Shown here piece by piece: positions 9,766 to 19,720 of a stretch of 64,000 nucleotides of DNA. Source of the stretch: Maribacter litopenaei. Its GTDB lineage: Bacteria > Bacteroidota > Bacteroidia > Flavobacteriales > Flavobacteriaceae. The stretch spans positions 434,001 through 498,000 of the forward strand of contig NZ_CP104205.1 of assembly GCF_025244665.1 (NCBI RefSeq), in the 5' to 3' direction. The position numbers and the translations under genes were made by a program. Every line of letters starts with the position of its first letter. Position 1 is the stretch's first letter. The notes beneath the pieces were generated by a model, which saw only the letters and a program-made list of their open reading frames with translations, was not told where the DNA came from and did not search any database.

Positions 9766-10271
9766 TCAAAATAAGGAAACAGCACTGACCTATATTCCCA
9801 TGCTGTCACAATAAACAATCCCAAATACACGACGGCAACCACAAATTTCATAAAAGTTCCCGTCAGGAAACCCAAAAAGGAACCAAAAGCAGCTTTTAGT
9901 GCAGTTTTGTTATCTGCTTTCGCCGACAGTTCCCCAATAAAGGCCCCAACAAATGGACCTATGATTATGCCACCCGGGATAGGTGCTATCAAGCCTATGA
10001 TGAGTCCGATCGTAGTGCCGATTACCCCAGCCCTTGTACCACCAAATTTTTTGGTTCCCATAGCGGGTATAATGTAATCCAACCCAAAAACAATCAGCGC
10101 AATGGTAAGGGTGGTACCCAAAACCCACCAATTGTTGGGTATGGCTTGGGTGAGGTATAACAATAAAAGTCCGATCCAACTTATAGGTGGCCCGGGAAGT
10201 ACGGGCAGAAAACTTCCCAAGATTCCTACCAGCATAAAAACAAATCCTATTAATAAAAGTACAATATCCAT
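9762..10271 (-). CDS. DUF456 membrane protein
   Basis: The 169-residue protein consists of hydrophobic segments rich in Gly and Pro: MDIVLLLIGFVFMLVGILGS, LPGPPISWIGLLLLY, GVIGTTIGLIIGLIAPIPGG and a C-terminal VVAVVYLGLFIVTAWEYR. This pattern (VGILGSFLPVLPGPPISW; GAFIGEL) is that of DUF456 proteins, inner-membrane proteins of unknown function with 4-5 helices. It is convergent with the nitroreductase gene and the frame is intact. Confidence 0.75.
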   Translation of the reverse strand: MDIVLLLIGFVFMLVGILGSFLPVLPGPPISWIGLLLLYLTQAIPNNWWVLGTTLTIALIVFGLDYIIPAMGTKKFGGTRAGVIGTTIGLIIGLIAPIPGGIIIGPFVGAFIGELSAKADNKTALKAAFGSFLGFLTGTFMKFVVAVVYLGLFIVTAWEYRSVLFPYFD

Positions 10272-10377
10272 AATTTATGAATAAGACTGTCTTTTGTCCA
10301 CTTCGTTACAAAATAATGTAAAATAAAACCTTTACAATCCATCTTTCGTAAGTAGATTTGAAAACCAACTGAATTCC

Positions 10378-10815
10378 ATGAAATCAAATAAAACAAAGCG
10401 CAAAAGATATATCCAATTGGTGTGTACACTTATGTGCTCTTTTTATTTGTTGGGTGTCTTTAATGGTTCGGTTTTGGAGATGCTGCACGAGATATCGCAC
10501 ATTGTAGCTCCAAAGACCCACTCCCATACGTTTGTTTTTGGACATGAAATAGTGGATTATTCTTCTTTAAAGGGCATGGCAGGACATTCCCATGAGGCAC
10601 TTCAGGAACTTAAGGATTTGTTGGAAGCAAACAACCCCAAAAAGGACGACACCAAGAATACCTTTTCGGAGAAATTGGATAAGCATTTATCAGAAAAAGT
10701 TACTTTGAAAGTGCCCGCTGAAACTTCGTTTGAATCGCGGACCTCCTGGCATTATCAAGCGAACTATCACTTCAGATATCCAAAGCAGGAGTCCCCACCT
10801 CCCCAGTACATTTAG
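10378..10815 (+). CDS. His-containing exported protein next to a TonB receptor
   Basis: This intact 145-residue protein was not recognised as a named family. It has a basic N-terminus (MKSNKTKRKR) and one hydrophobic segment (residues ~11-33), so it is exported or membrane-anchored. The segment EMLHEISHIVAPKTHSHTFVFGHEI has an HxxxH-like arrangement and several further His, and AGHSHEAL follows. The C-terminus is rich in Pro and aromatic residues. It ends 100 bases before the TonB receptor, which has its own His cluster, so a joint role in metal uptake or sensing is plausible but inferred only from context and composition. Confidence 0.65.
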   Translation: MKSNKTKRKRYIQLVCTLMCSFYLLGVFNGSVLEMLHEISHIVAPKTHSHTFVFGHEIVDYSSLKGMAGHSHEALQELKDLLEANNPKKDDTKNTFSEKLDKHLSEKVTLKVPAETSFESRTSWHYQANYHFRYPKQESPPPQYI

Positions 10816-10915
10816 TTTAAAAAGGGTGATGCAGAAATTCGGAATTCATTTTTCGAAAAATTTCTAGTTGCCCAACATTCAAGTTTTTAGGCTAATCAAT
10901 AAAATGTACTACAAT

Positions 10916-13140
10916 ATGAAATATAGTATTGCGGTAGTACTCGTGCTATCTATGGGTATGGCAACCGCACAAAATATAAAAGGGAAACTGGTAAATACAT
11001 CGGATTCTCCCTTAGAGGACGCAGGAATTTTTAACAAAACCAGTGGACAACATAGTCATACGGATGCCACCGGACATTTCTTGCTGGATAGAACGTCAGT
11101 AGGTGATACCTTGTATTTTTCCATGCTTGGGTATGCCACGCAGACCAAAGTAATTCGACAGATAGATTTGGATACGCCGATAACGATAATTCTCGAAGAA
11201 AGCAGTATCTCATTAGATCAGATGGTGTTGGTGTCCAAGGTGGATGCACTAAGTAGATTGGTAGACGTAGATGTCAAAACCAATCCTGTAAAATCCTCCC
11301 AAGAAATCCTTCGTAAAGTTCCGGGTCTGATTATAGGGCAGCATGCGGGTGGCGGAAAGGCAGAACAGATATTTTTAAGGGGTTTTGATGTAGATCACGG
11401 AACCGACGTGGCGCTTAGTGTAGACGGAATGCCCGTAAATATGGTATCCCATGCGCATGGACAAGGGTATGCGGATTTACACTTTGTAATTCCGGAAACT
11501 ATTGAAAATATCAATTTTGGAAAGGGACCCTACTATGCCGATCAGGGAAACTTCAATACGGCTGGATATGTCAATTTAAGATTGAAAAAAGTCTCGATCA
11601 AAGCATGGTTTCTACCGAGGTGGGTCAGTTTGGTACTCGAAGGTTTATGGGCATGTTCAACGTAATGGAAAACCAAAACAGTAGCGCCTATTTGGCTTCT
11701 GAACTTTACCTCACGGATGGTCCTTTTGATTCCCCTCAGGACTTTAATCGGATAAATATTTTAGGGAGATATAGATATGCGTTGCCAGGAGAACAGGAAT
11801 TGGTACTTACCGCTTCACACTTTTCCAGTAAATGGGATGCTTCGGGTCAAATTCCACAGAGGGCCATAGATCAAGGACTTATTGGACGATTTGGAGCCAT
11901 TGACGATACGGAGGGTGGACAGACCAGTAGAACCAATATCGTATTGAATCACAACAAGAACTTGGGGGTAGGTGAGTCGCTGGAAACCACGGCGTTCATT
12001 TCCCATTATGATTTTGAACTTTTCTCTAATTTCACTTTTTTCTTGGAGGACCCTGTGAATGGTGACCAAATACGGCAGTTTGAAGACCGAATGCTGGCGG
12101 GAGCCAAAACGGTGTATCAGAATAAAATGGCCAAATTAGGTACTATGGATTTTGAATATAATGCAGGTATCGGTTTTAGATATGATAATGTAAATGATAA
12201 CCAATTATCTAGCACATTGAATAGGCAAGAACTTTTGGAGCGTCTTGCTTTTGGCGATGTGGATGAGATGAACGGATATGCCTTTGCCGGTGCTACCTTC
12301 CGGTCGGGAAAGTTTGCCTTTGAACCTGCATTGCGAATGGATTACTTTAGGTTCGATTATTATAATAAATTATCCACGCTTTATGATAATCGAAGCGAAG
12401 AAAAAGTGGCATTTAGTCCAAAGTTCAATACCATATTCAGTCCATCCCAAAACACTCAGATTTTTCTGAAAACAGGAATCGGATTCCACTCAAACGATAC
12501 CCGTGTAGTGGTGGCGAATGGTGGTGAAGAAATACTGCCGGCGGCATATGGCGTAGATTTAGGTACCATTCTAAAACCAGTGGATAAATTGGTATTTAAT
12601 GCAACGCTTTGGAGTTTGTTCCTGGATCAGGAGTTCGTCTATGTGGGGGATGCCGCAATCGTGGAACCTAGTGGTAAGACCGGAAGAATGGGTATTGAGG
12701 TAGGGGCTAGATACCAACCTTTGGAATGGTTATATGTCTATTCCGATGCCAATTTTACCCATGCCGGAAGTACAGAGGAGCCGGAGGGCGAGGACTATAT
12801 TCCCCTTGCGCCGGATTTTACCATGTCCGGTGGGTTAACCTTGGGTGGAGGGCAAGGTCTTTCCGGTGGAATCAACTATAGGTATATTGATGATAGACCG
12901 GCCAACGAGGATAATTCAATTATAGCTGAGGGCTATTTTGTAACGGATGCTACTGTAAATTATAGCCTAAAGAACTGGACTTTTGGTTTAATTGTAGAAA
13001 ATCTTTTTGATACGGAGTGGAACGAGACCCAATTTGCTACTGAAAGTAGATTGCGAAATGAAAGTATGCCGTTTGAGGAAATACACTTTACCCCTGGCAC
13101 ACCTTTTTATGTAAGGGGCAAAGTGACCGTAAACTTCTAA
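10916..13140 (+). CDS. TonB-dependent receptor with His-rich plug (one shift)
   Basis: This outer-membrane receptor of ~740 residues has a signal peptide (MKYSIAVVLVLSMGMATAQ), a carboxypeptidase-like beta-sandwich (KGKLVNTSDSPLEDAGI), a plug with IFLRGFDVDHGTDVALSVDG, and a 22-strand type barrel ending in a typical aromatic-poor VKGKVTVNF-like strand. The plug has an unusual His cluster, MVSHAHGQGYADLHF, after QHAGGG. The ligand could be a metal or metal chelate; this is inference. ATG 10916 is chosen because it gives a clean signal peptide. A one-base loss in an A run near 11586-11592 shifts the frame (KKSLDQSMVSTEVG continues). A terminator follows. Confidence 0.85.
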
Positions 13141-13143
13141 ATG

Positions 13144-13177
13144 GAAATCCGTCAGAAAAAACACTGACGGATTTTTT
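13144..13177 (+). terminator. Rho-independent terminator after the TonB receptor
   Basis: The arms AAATCCGTCAG and CTGACGGATTT are separated by an A-rich loop and followed by a T run. It lies immediately after the receptor stop codon. Confidence 0.85.
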
Positions 13178-13188
13178 CAATCATTTTT

Positions 13189-13255
13189 AACTAAAAAATT
13201 AGTTTAAACTAAATGTTTAGTTATATTTGTTTTATGTTAAACTAAAAAGATAGTT
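13189..13255 (+). promoter_or_regulatory. Three BlaI-type operators, AACTA-N6-TAGTT
   Basis: Three 16-bp inverted repeats with identical arms and exactly six spacer bases lie at 13189-13204, 13207-13222 and 13240-13255. They flank the -7 box TATATTTG (13222-13229) and end 5 bases before the blaI-like ATG. The arrangement suits a dimeric winged-helix repressor that shuts off its own operon. The second BlaI gene in this window has three sites of the same geometry but with different arms (TTCTA/TAGAA). Confidence 0.8.
13222..13229 (+). promoter_or_regulatory. -7 box TATATTTG of the first blaI-blaR1 operon
   Basis: It is a perfect match to TAnnTTTG, sandwiched between operators 2 and 3, 31 bases before the ATG. 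Confidence 0.7.
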
Positions 13256-13260
13256 GAAAA

Positions 13261-13633
13261 ATGAAGCAGTTAACAAAGGCCGAAGAGGAGGTAATGCAAG
13301 TATTATGGCAATTAGAGAAGTCAAATGTAGCCGGTGTCATAGCCGAGTTGCCGTGAACCCAAGCCGGCCTACAATACCATCTCCACCATCATACGGATTT
13401 TGGAAAGCAAGGGCTTCGTGGATCATGAGAAGGAAGGAAAGGGTTACCTGTACTTTCCAATCGTAAAAAGGTCAGATTACAGCAATCAAAGTATCAACAA
13501 ATTAGTAGACGGGTATTTTCAGGGTTCCTTTAAAAGTATGGTCTCTTTCTTTGTAAAGAAGAATGATATGAATCTTAAGGAACTGGAAGCCATCCTTAAG
13601 GAGATGAAGAAGGAAGAGGGTTCCACCAAATAA
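13261..13633 (+). CDS. BlaI/MecI-family repressor (interrupted)
   Basis: The ~123-residue winged-helix repressor starts MKQLTKAEEEVMQVLWQLEKS and continues, after one break, with PKPAYNTISTIIRILESKGFVDHEKEGKGYLYFP and a C-terminal dimerisation helix region. At 13351-13356 the window reads CCGTGAA where LPEPKPAYNT needs CCAGAA, which produces a TGA; this fits the window-wide CCAGA pattern. The partner BlaR1-type protease gene follows 25 bases later. The three palindromes upstream indicate autoregulation. Confidence 0.85.
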
Positions 13634-13658
13634 AATTAGTCCATTTAATACAATAGAG

Positions 13659-15561
13659 ATGATTCAATATATCTTAGAAATTATCGCCTTTCAATTGACC
13701 TTTTTGGTTATCTATGACTTCTTCCTAAAGAAGGAGACGTTCTTTCAATGGAACCGAGTTTATTTATTGACCACCTTCATTGGCTCCATGGCTTTGCCTT
13801 GGGTAAAAATCGAGGCCCTAAGAAGCGAGTCCCCTATCTTTAAAGGCTATTCTGAATATTTATGGAGCGTTCAGGAATCGCCCGTTACTATAGTAGAAGC
13901 TTCACAAGATTGGTTTTCAATTTCATAGTCCGAAGCAATTTTTGCACTTGGGTGTATGCTTGCCACCATCGTTTTTGCAATAAAATTATGGCGATTATAT
14001 CGATTAAGGACTATTGGCAGCATGCGCTATTTTCCGGACCATACCCGGATTCTTATTCCAAAAAGTCATATAGCCTTTTCATTCTTTACATCCATTTTCT
14101 TAGGCGAGAGTATCAATTCAAAGGAAATAGAATCCATTGTAAAACATGAGTTGGTTCATATTAGGCAGCGCCACACCTTAGACCTCTTGTTTTTTGAGGG
14201 TATGCGCATTCTGAGTTGGTTTAACCCCTTGGTTTATATGTATCAAAACCGGTTGACGGAACTGCACGAATACATTGCCGACGCCCAAGTTCCAAAACAA
14301 GACCGACAGTCGCATTGTGAGATGCTATTATCTCAATCATTCGAAGTTCAAAATATTTCTTTTATCAATCCATTTTATAAATCATCATTAATCAAAAAAC
14401 GAATAGTCATGTTACAAAAATCAAAATCTAAAAAAATCTGGCAGTTAAAATATTTGCTACTTGTTCCAATAGTCTTAGGCATGCTGGTTTATTCCTCTTG
14501 TGAAAGCGAATCTAATTCCAAGGAAGATACAAATAGCACTTCCTTAAAATCCATGAAGGTTCCCTTCAATGAAATTGATGTGGTGCCTATCTTTCCAGGG
14601 TGCGAGAACGTAGATGACCAACGTGCTTGTTTTAACGAAAAAATACAGATGCACATTGGCAAAAACTTTAGCTATCCGAGAGGAAGCTATAAAACAGGGT
14701 CTTGAAGGTAGGGTCAATGTTATGTTTACTATCAATGCCGAAGGAAATATTGTAGACATAAAAAAGCGAGGCCCACATCCTCTTTTGGAAGATGAAGTGG
14801 AGCGTATCATTTCCCGACTCCCGCAAATGAAACCAGGTTTAAAGGATAGTATCGCAGTGAACATACCTTACTCCATTCCCATAGTCTTTAAGTTAGATGG
14901 TACATCGGCTAAATCAATGTCGCAAAAAGGGCTTGATTCGGATTATGTTCCCTTTGGTCAGGTAGATGAGGTGCCCATTTTCCCGGGCTGTGAAGATGTA
15001 TCTGACACACGAGCCTGTTTCAATGAAAAAATAATGGAACACATCAGCAAGAATTTTAGATATCCTGAAGAGGCTCAAAAAAATGGTATTCAGGGTAGGG
15101 TTAGTGCCATGTTCACCATTTCGGATAAGGGTATGGTCCAAAACCTAAAATTAAGGGGGCCTGATAAATTATTAGAGGATGAGGTACAACGCATCTTGGA
15201 ACGTTTGCCCAAAATGGAGCCAGGTAAAAATGATGGAGAGCAAGTAGCAGTAGCTTATTCAATACCTGTAAATTTTAAGTTACAGGTTGAGGATGGTCAG
15301 ACATCCAATGAGAAAAAGGTAAAAGACTATTTACAGGTAGCGGGGGCTTTGGCAGTTGAAAGAGGAGCAAGTGTTTTTAAGGGCCAAGTAATGGATCGTG
15401 AATCTATGGGAATCCCTGGTGTGGATATTTTGGTCGTTGGAAGTAATGAAGCGGCTATTTCAGATTTTGAAGGTCAGTTTAGTATTCCCGTATTGGAAGG
15501 GCAAATTTTAGAATTTCAGTATGAAGGACTACCGCCAAAAAGGGTACTGGTTTTCGGATAA
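13659..15561 (+). CDS. BlaR1-type M56 metallopeptidase with two TonB-C domains (interrupted)
   Basis: Order of parts: N-terminal membrane helices (ILEIIAFQLTFLVIYDFFL), an M56 zinc protease site IVKHELVHIRQRH with downstream Glu, a further membrane helix (YLLLVPIVLGMLVYSSC), two tandem TonB-C-like domains (each containing FPGCE...ACFNEKI...YPEEA...GRV...LLEDEV), and a short carboxypeptidase-like sandwich (FKGQVMDRESMGIPGVDILVVG). It probably senses a periplasmic or envelope signal and triggers cleavage of the BlaI partner. Breaks: TAG at 13926-13928 in FSIS-x-SEAIFALG, and a one-base insertion at 14676-14681 (YP-EEAIKQG). The second site is of the CCAGA type. Confidence 0.8.
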
Positions 15562-15565
15562 AAAA

Positions 15566-16707
15566 ATGAAGAGAAAGTTCATTTTCATTTTGGCTCTTGT
15601 ATTTTACCAGGCTGATGCTCAATCCATAAAAATACAATTTGCAGACAGCCTATTTGTAAATGGCAACTATATAAATGCGATTAACGAATATTCCAAACTA
15701 GGTTTGGAGAAGGCATCTTTACAGATTGCAAGGGCGTATAATGCCATTGGGAATTTTGAAAAGGCCATCGCTCAATATAAAGCATTGGTCTCGGAAAATT
15801 CTACTCTTGGAATTGCCAAATTCGAGCTGGCCAAACTGTATCTAAAGACGAAGAAATATTTCCGAGCAAAAGAATTGTTAGGTATTCTAACGGCCGAATT
15901 TCCGAGAGAATCCTGAATATCACTTTTATTTTGGGGAAACTATCCGCGAAAAAGAGGATTTGGATTTGGCAATTCCTTCGTACAAGAAAGCCATCGCTGT
16001 GGATAGTACCCATCTAAGAAGTCTATTCCAGTTGTCCAAATTTTATTTGGTAAAGCGCGCAAAGGATTCTGTACTTTATTATACGAATATGGGGCTTAGC
16101 TTTTATCCCGAAGACGTTTCATTACTTAATTTCAAGGGGCTAGCTTATTTTAACAATGATAATTTTAGGGATGCCATTCCCTATTTTGAAAAGCTTATTG
16201 AGTTGGGAGAACATAAACCCTTTATCTATCAAAAACTTGGTTATGCATATTATAAGACCTGGGAGTTTGAAAAGGCCAAAATGATTTATAAAATGGCAAT
16301 TGGTATGGAGGTTGACAACCCCGAACTTTATTATGAATTGGGGCATGTGTATTTGAAGGATAGGGTTTTGGACAGTGCCCAAATATTTATCAAGAGAGCC
16401 ATTGAGGTTAAAAAACCAAATTTAGCGAAGGAGTATGAGACGCTAGCGAGTATTGCCCGTGAACAGAATGATTTAGGGGGTGCAATGAGATTTTACACAT
16501 TGGCGCATCAAGAAGCCCTTGATGAACCTAGTTTTTTTTATCAAATATGTGCAATGAAGGAAGGATTGAATAAAAATGCCAAGGAAAGTCTCGGATTGTT
16601 ACCAAAACTTCCTAGGTGAATATAGGGATAAGCATCCTTATTTCTATGAAATCGTATCCAAACGTATTTCTGAACTCAAGACAGAAATACACTTTTCCCA
16701 AAACTAA
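15566..16707 (+). CDS. Exported TPR protein (two shifts)
   Basis: The ~380-residue protein has a signal peptide (MKRKFIFILALVFYQADA) and then tandem tetratricopeptide repeats (for example GNYINAINEYSKLG, GNFEKAIAQYKALV, DNFRDAIPYFEKLIELGEHKPFIYQKLGYAYY). ATG 15566 is chosen for the signal peptide. Breaks: an insertion at 15902-15907 (EFP-ENPEYHFYFG) and one at 16589-16594 (KES-LDCYQNFLGEYRDKHP), both CCAGA-type. The true stop is TAA 16705-16707. It follows the BlaR1 gene by 4 bases and is probably the third gene of that operon, a scaffold of unknown partner. Confidence 0.75.
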
Positions 16708-16748
16708 ACTGCTCAAAAAATTGTAATTTCCACCGTAGATTAGGTGTC

Positions 16749-17225
16749 ATGCAACGCGTTTGGGTCTTTTTGTTTTTTCTAGGTCCGGTTTCTTGCAATT
16801 TCCTTGACTCCAAGGAAAAAAGAACCCAGGATTTGATCAATACGGAACTTAGGGAAATGGATTGGAACTCCGTGGATTCCTACCCCCTGTTTTTGGAGTG
16901 TGATGAAACCGCGACCAAGGAGGCCCAAAAGCAATGCTTCGCCCAACAATTGACCACTCATTTTGAAAACACCCTACGAGAATTCGAATTTACCATAGAT
17001 TCTGACCATAGCGCCATTGTAGATGTTATCTTTGTCATTGATGCGAAGGGAAAAATTAGTGTTGAGGATATTATTAAAGATGCGGCCATACTAAAGCAAA
17101 TGCCCGAGTTTGATGGTATCATCACACAAAGTCTAAAAAATATTCCTCCTATCGCTCCCGCTCTTAAAAGGGGCATTCCGGTAAAAACAAAATTTAAAAT
17201 ACCGGTACAATTAAATACCAAATAG
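16749..17225 (+). CDS. Small lipoprotein related to TonB-C domains
   Basis: The intact 158-residue protein has a lipoprotein-like N-terminus (MQRVWVFLFFLGPVSCNFLD). Its body follows the same scheme as the two TonB-C-like repeats of the BlaR1 gene upstream: PLFLECDE...KQCFAQQLTTHFENTL, then DVIFVIDAKGKISV, then a helix and NIPPIAPALKRGIPVKTKFKIPVQ. It may be a detached relative of those domains. Four bases separate it from ruvC, so it may share a transcript with it. Function unknown. Confidence 0.6.
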   Translation: MQRVWVFLFFLGPVSCNFLDSKEKRTQDLINTELREMDWNSVDSYPLFLECDETATKEAQKQCFAQQLTTHFENTLREFEFTIDSDHSAIVDVIFVIDAKGKISVEDIIKDAAILKQMPEFDGIITQSLKNIPPIAPALKRGIPVKTKFKIPVQLNTK

Positions 17226-17228
17226 GGT

Positions 17229-17783
17229 GTGGCTACAGAAAAAATCATTTTAGGAATAGATCCTGGGACCACCATAATGGGCTTTGGCCTGATTAAAGTG
17301 GTTGGCAAAAAAATGCAGTTTATCCAAATGAACGAATTGCAGCTAAAAAAGTATGATGACCCTTACACCAAGCTCAAGCTCATTTTTGAAAGGATCATTG
17401 AGTTAATCGATACCTATCACCCTGATGAGATTGCCATTGAAGCACCTTTTTTCGGAAAAAATGTCCAGTCCATGCTTAAATTGGGCAGGGCACAAGGCGT
17501 GGCCATGGCGGCAGGTCTTTCCGGACAAATTCCCATAACTGAATATCTCCCCAAAAAAATAAAAATGGCCATCACGGGCAATGGCAATGCCAGTAAGGAA
17601 CAGGTCGCAAAAATGCTCCAAAGTGTACTCTCCCTAAAAACCTTGCCCAAAAATTTGGACAGTACAGACGGGTTGGCGGCTGCCGTATGTCATTTCTATA
17701 ATGAAGGTCGGGTTGAAGTGGGCAAATCCTATTCGGGCTGGGAGGCCTTTGTGAAACAAAATGAAGGAAGGGTTAAGAATTGA
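17229..17783 (+). CDS. ruvC: Crossover junction endodeoxyribonuclease RuvC
   Basis: This endonuclease resolves Holliday junctions during homologous recombination and repair and works with RuvAB. The 184-residue protein is of normal family length. The RNase-H-like active site is recognisable: GIDPGTTIMGFG (Asp 11), IEAPFFGKNVQSMLKLGRAQGVA, and DSTDGLAAAVCH near the C-terminus. The start is GTG 17229, which gives MATEKIILGIDPG. The frame is intact. It is followed 17 bases later by hemW. Confidence 0.93.
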   Translation: MATEKIILGIDPGTTIMGFGLIKVVGKKMQFIQMNELQLKKYDDPYTKLKLIFERIIELIDTYHPDEIAIEAPFFGKNVQSMLKLGRAQGVAMAAGLSGQIPITEYLPKKIKMAITGNGNASKEQVAKMLQSVLSLKTLPKNLDSTDGLAAAVCHFYNEGRVEVGKSYSGWEAFVKQNEGRVKN

Positions 17784-17800
17784 CCTTAGAAACCTAGCAT

Positions 17801-18934
17801 ATGTCCGGCATATACATCCATATTCCCTTTTGCAAACAGGCATGCCATTATTGCGATTTCCACTTTTCAACTTCCATGGGGAAAAAGGAAGCCATGATAG
17901 CCGCTTTAAAGAAGGAGTTGCAATTTAGGAAAACGGAATTTAAGGATGAAGAAGTGGAAACTATCTATTTTGGTGGGGGCACTCCCTCCGTTTTGGAATT
18001 GCAGGAAATCAATGGTATAGTTGAAACCGTATATGAAAACTATAGGGTTATCGATAATCCCGAAATTACTTTGGAAGCAAATCCGGATGATTTATCACTC
18101 ACAAAAATCGAATCATTGTCCAAAAGTCCTGTAAACCGATTAAGCATAGGAATACAGTCCTTTTTTGATACCGATTTAAAACTGATGAACAGGGCACATT
18201 CATCCAAACAAGCATCGGAATCCTTAAAGAACGCTGTCCGTTATTTTGATAATATTTCTATCGACCTTATTTACGGTATGCCTGACATGACCTTGCAGCG
18301 TTGGGAAGAAAACATAGATACAGCTCTCTCTTTTGGGGTTTCCCATATCTCCAGCTATGCACTTACGATTGAACCAAAGACCGCATTGGCCAATTTTGTG
18401 GAGAAAGGTTTGGTCATACCTGCAAAAGATGAAATGGCTCAGGCACATTTCAACCTATTATATGACAAACTTCTTGATGAAGGTTTCGTTTGCTATGAAA
18501 TCTCCAATTTTGGTAAACCTGGTTATTTTTCCCAAAATAATTCGGCCTATTGGCAGCAAAAGAAATATTTGGGGATTGGACCATCGGCACATTCCTTTGA
18601 TGGTCACCGTAGGGGATGGAATATCAGTAACAATCCGAAATACATTAAGGCCCTTGAAAATGGGGAGCTTCCTATGGAAACGGAAATCCTGTCCACAAAG
18701 GATCAATACAATGAGTATGTCATGACCGGGCTACGGACGATTTGGGGGGTAAATTTGAGACGAATTCAAAAGGAGTATGGAGTGAAATATAGTGATTACC
18801 TCCTGTGGCAATCTCAAAAATATAGGGAACAAGGTCTATTATGGTTGGAAGGGGATGTGCTCTCTACGACCAAAAAAGGTAAGTTTTTAGCGGATGGAAT
18901 TGCTGCTGATTTGTTTATGATTAACTTGTCCTGA
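17801..18934 (+). CDS. hemW: HemW-like radical SAM protein
   Basis: The intact 377-residue radical SAM protein carries the cluster motif CKQACHYC (Cys 11, 15, 18). Further hallmarks are YFGGGTPS, EANPDD, RLSIGIQSF, SIDLIYGMP, ALTIEPKT and YEISNFGKPG with the C-terminal winged-helix-like domain. HemW is a heme-binding chaperone that was long misannotated as coproporphyrinogen III oxidase; the HemN-specific extra residues are absent. It lies 17 bases after ruvC. Confidence 0.92.
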   Translation: MSGIYIHIPFCKQACHYCDFHFSTSMGKKEAMIAALKKELQFRKTEFKDEEVETIYFGGGTPSVLELQEINGIVETVYENYRVIDNPEITLEANPDDLSLTKIESLSKSPVNRLSIGIQSFFDTDLKLMNRAHSSKQASESLKNAVRYFDNISIDLIYGMPDMTLQRWEENIDTALSFGVSHISSYALTIEPKTALANFVEKGLVIPAKDEMAQAHFNLLYDKLLDEGFVCYEISNFGKPGYFSQNNSAYWQQKKYLGIGPSAHSFDGHRRGWNISNNPKYIKALENGELPMETEILSTKDQYNEYVMTGLRTIWGVNLRRIQKEYGVKYSDYLLWQSQKYREQGLLWLEGDVLSTTKKGKFLADGIAADLFMINLS

Positions 18935-18967
18935 TAAAAGGTTTTCAATAGTTATTGATCTTATTGA

Positions 18968-19720
18968 GTGAAGACAACCATAATCCATAAAAAAAGGACG
19001 TATCAAGTAGATTTATCCAAGCCGTTGGATATATCCATCCCCATGACCGGGGATATTTCCAATGTGAATGCCTGGTATGTGGACCATCCGAGAATTGAGC
19101 CACACACGGAACATGGTTTTACGGGAAGTGTAAAGTCAGGTGCAAGTACCAATTTTAATGATATTTGGTTCAATCCACATGCGCATGGCACTCATACGGA
19201 ATGTTATGGACATATTACTCGAGAAGTATACTCTGTGAATGAAAAGTTGAAAAAATACTTCTTTTTGGCAGAGGTTATTACTATTGCACCGGGTAAGCTT
19301 GGGGATGACTTTGTGATTTCTAAGCATCAGTTAAGCAATACCATAAAAGGAACGAATCTAGATGCTTTGGTGGTAAGGACCTTGCCCAATACCAAGGAAA
19401 AATTGTCAAAACAGTATTCAAATAGTAACCCCCCTTACTTTATGGAGGATGCCATGGCTTTTTTGGTGTCAAAAGGCATAGATCATTTATTGGTGGATCT
19501 TCCTTCTGTGGATAAGGAAAAGGATGGTGGAGCGTTAGTCTGCCATAAGAAATTTTGGAATCTGAAAGGAGAAATACGGAAGGAGGCAACCATTACTGAG
19601 TTTATTTTTGTGCCCAATGATTTGGAAGATGGTACGTATCTGTTGAACCTACAGATGGCGCCATTCATAAACGATGCTAGCCCTAGCAGACCGGTTTTAT
19701 TTAAAACTACAGAAGTATGA
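18968..19720 (+). CDS. Cyclase-family metal-dependent hydrolase (kynurenine formamidase-like)
   Basis: The intact 250-residue protein uses a GTG start at 18968. The cyclase-family metal motif is present as HAHGTHTECYGH (about residues 70-81), with DLSKPLDISIPM at the N-terminus and DHLLVDLPSVDKEKDGG in the second half. The family includes kynurenine formamidase and other amide or lactone hydrolases; the substrate cannot be read from the sequence. Its stop overlaps the DUF4260 start by 4 bases (ATGA), so the two are translationally linked. Confidence 0.8.
   Translation: MKTTIIHKKRTYQVDLSKPLDISIPMTGDISNVNAWYVDHPRIEPHTEHGFTGSVKSGASTNFNDIWFNPHAHGTHTECYGHITREVYSVNEKLKKYFFLAEVITIAPGKLGDDFVISKHQLSNTIKGTNLDALVVRTLPNTKEKLSKQYSNSNPPYFMEDAMAFLVSKGIDHLLVDLPSVDKEKDGGALVCHKKFWNLKGEIRKEATITEFIFVPNDLEDGTYLLNLQMAPFINDASPSRPVLFKTTEV

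Noticed and set aside
13189-13255. Short repeats near 13.2 kb and 37.3 kb as CRISPR-like arrays
   Set aside because: They are 16-bp palindromes with short irregular gaps, sitting on promoters of repressor genes; there are no spacers of uniform length and no cas genes.
18012-18020. HemW as an oxygen-independent coproporphyrinogen III oxidase
   Set aside because: The N-terminal motif and length fit HemW; the additional residues of true HemN are absent.
18968-19720. Assignment of the cyclase-family gene as kynB
   Set aside because: The HxGTHxE motif places it in the family, but no other tryptophan-degradation gene is nearby, so the specific substrate is not supported.
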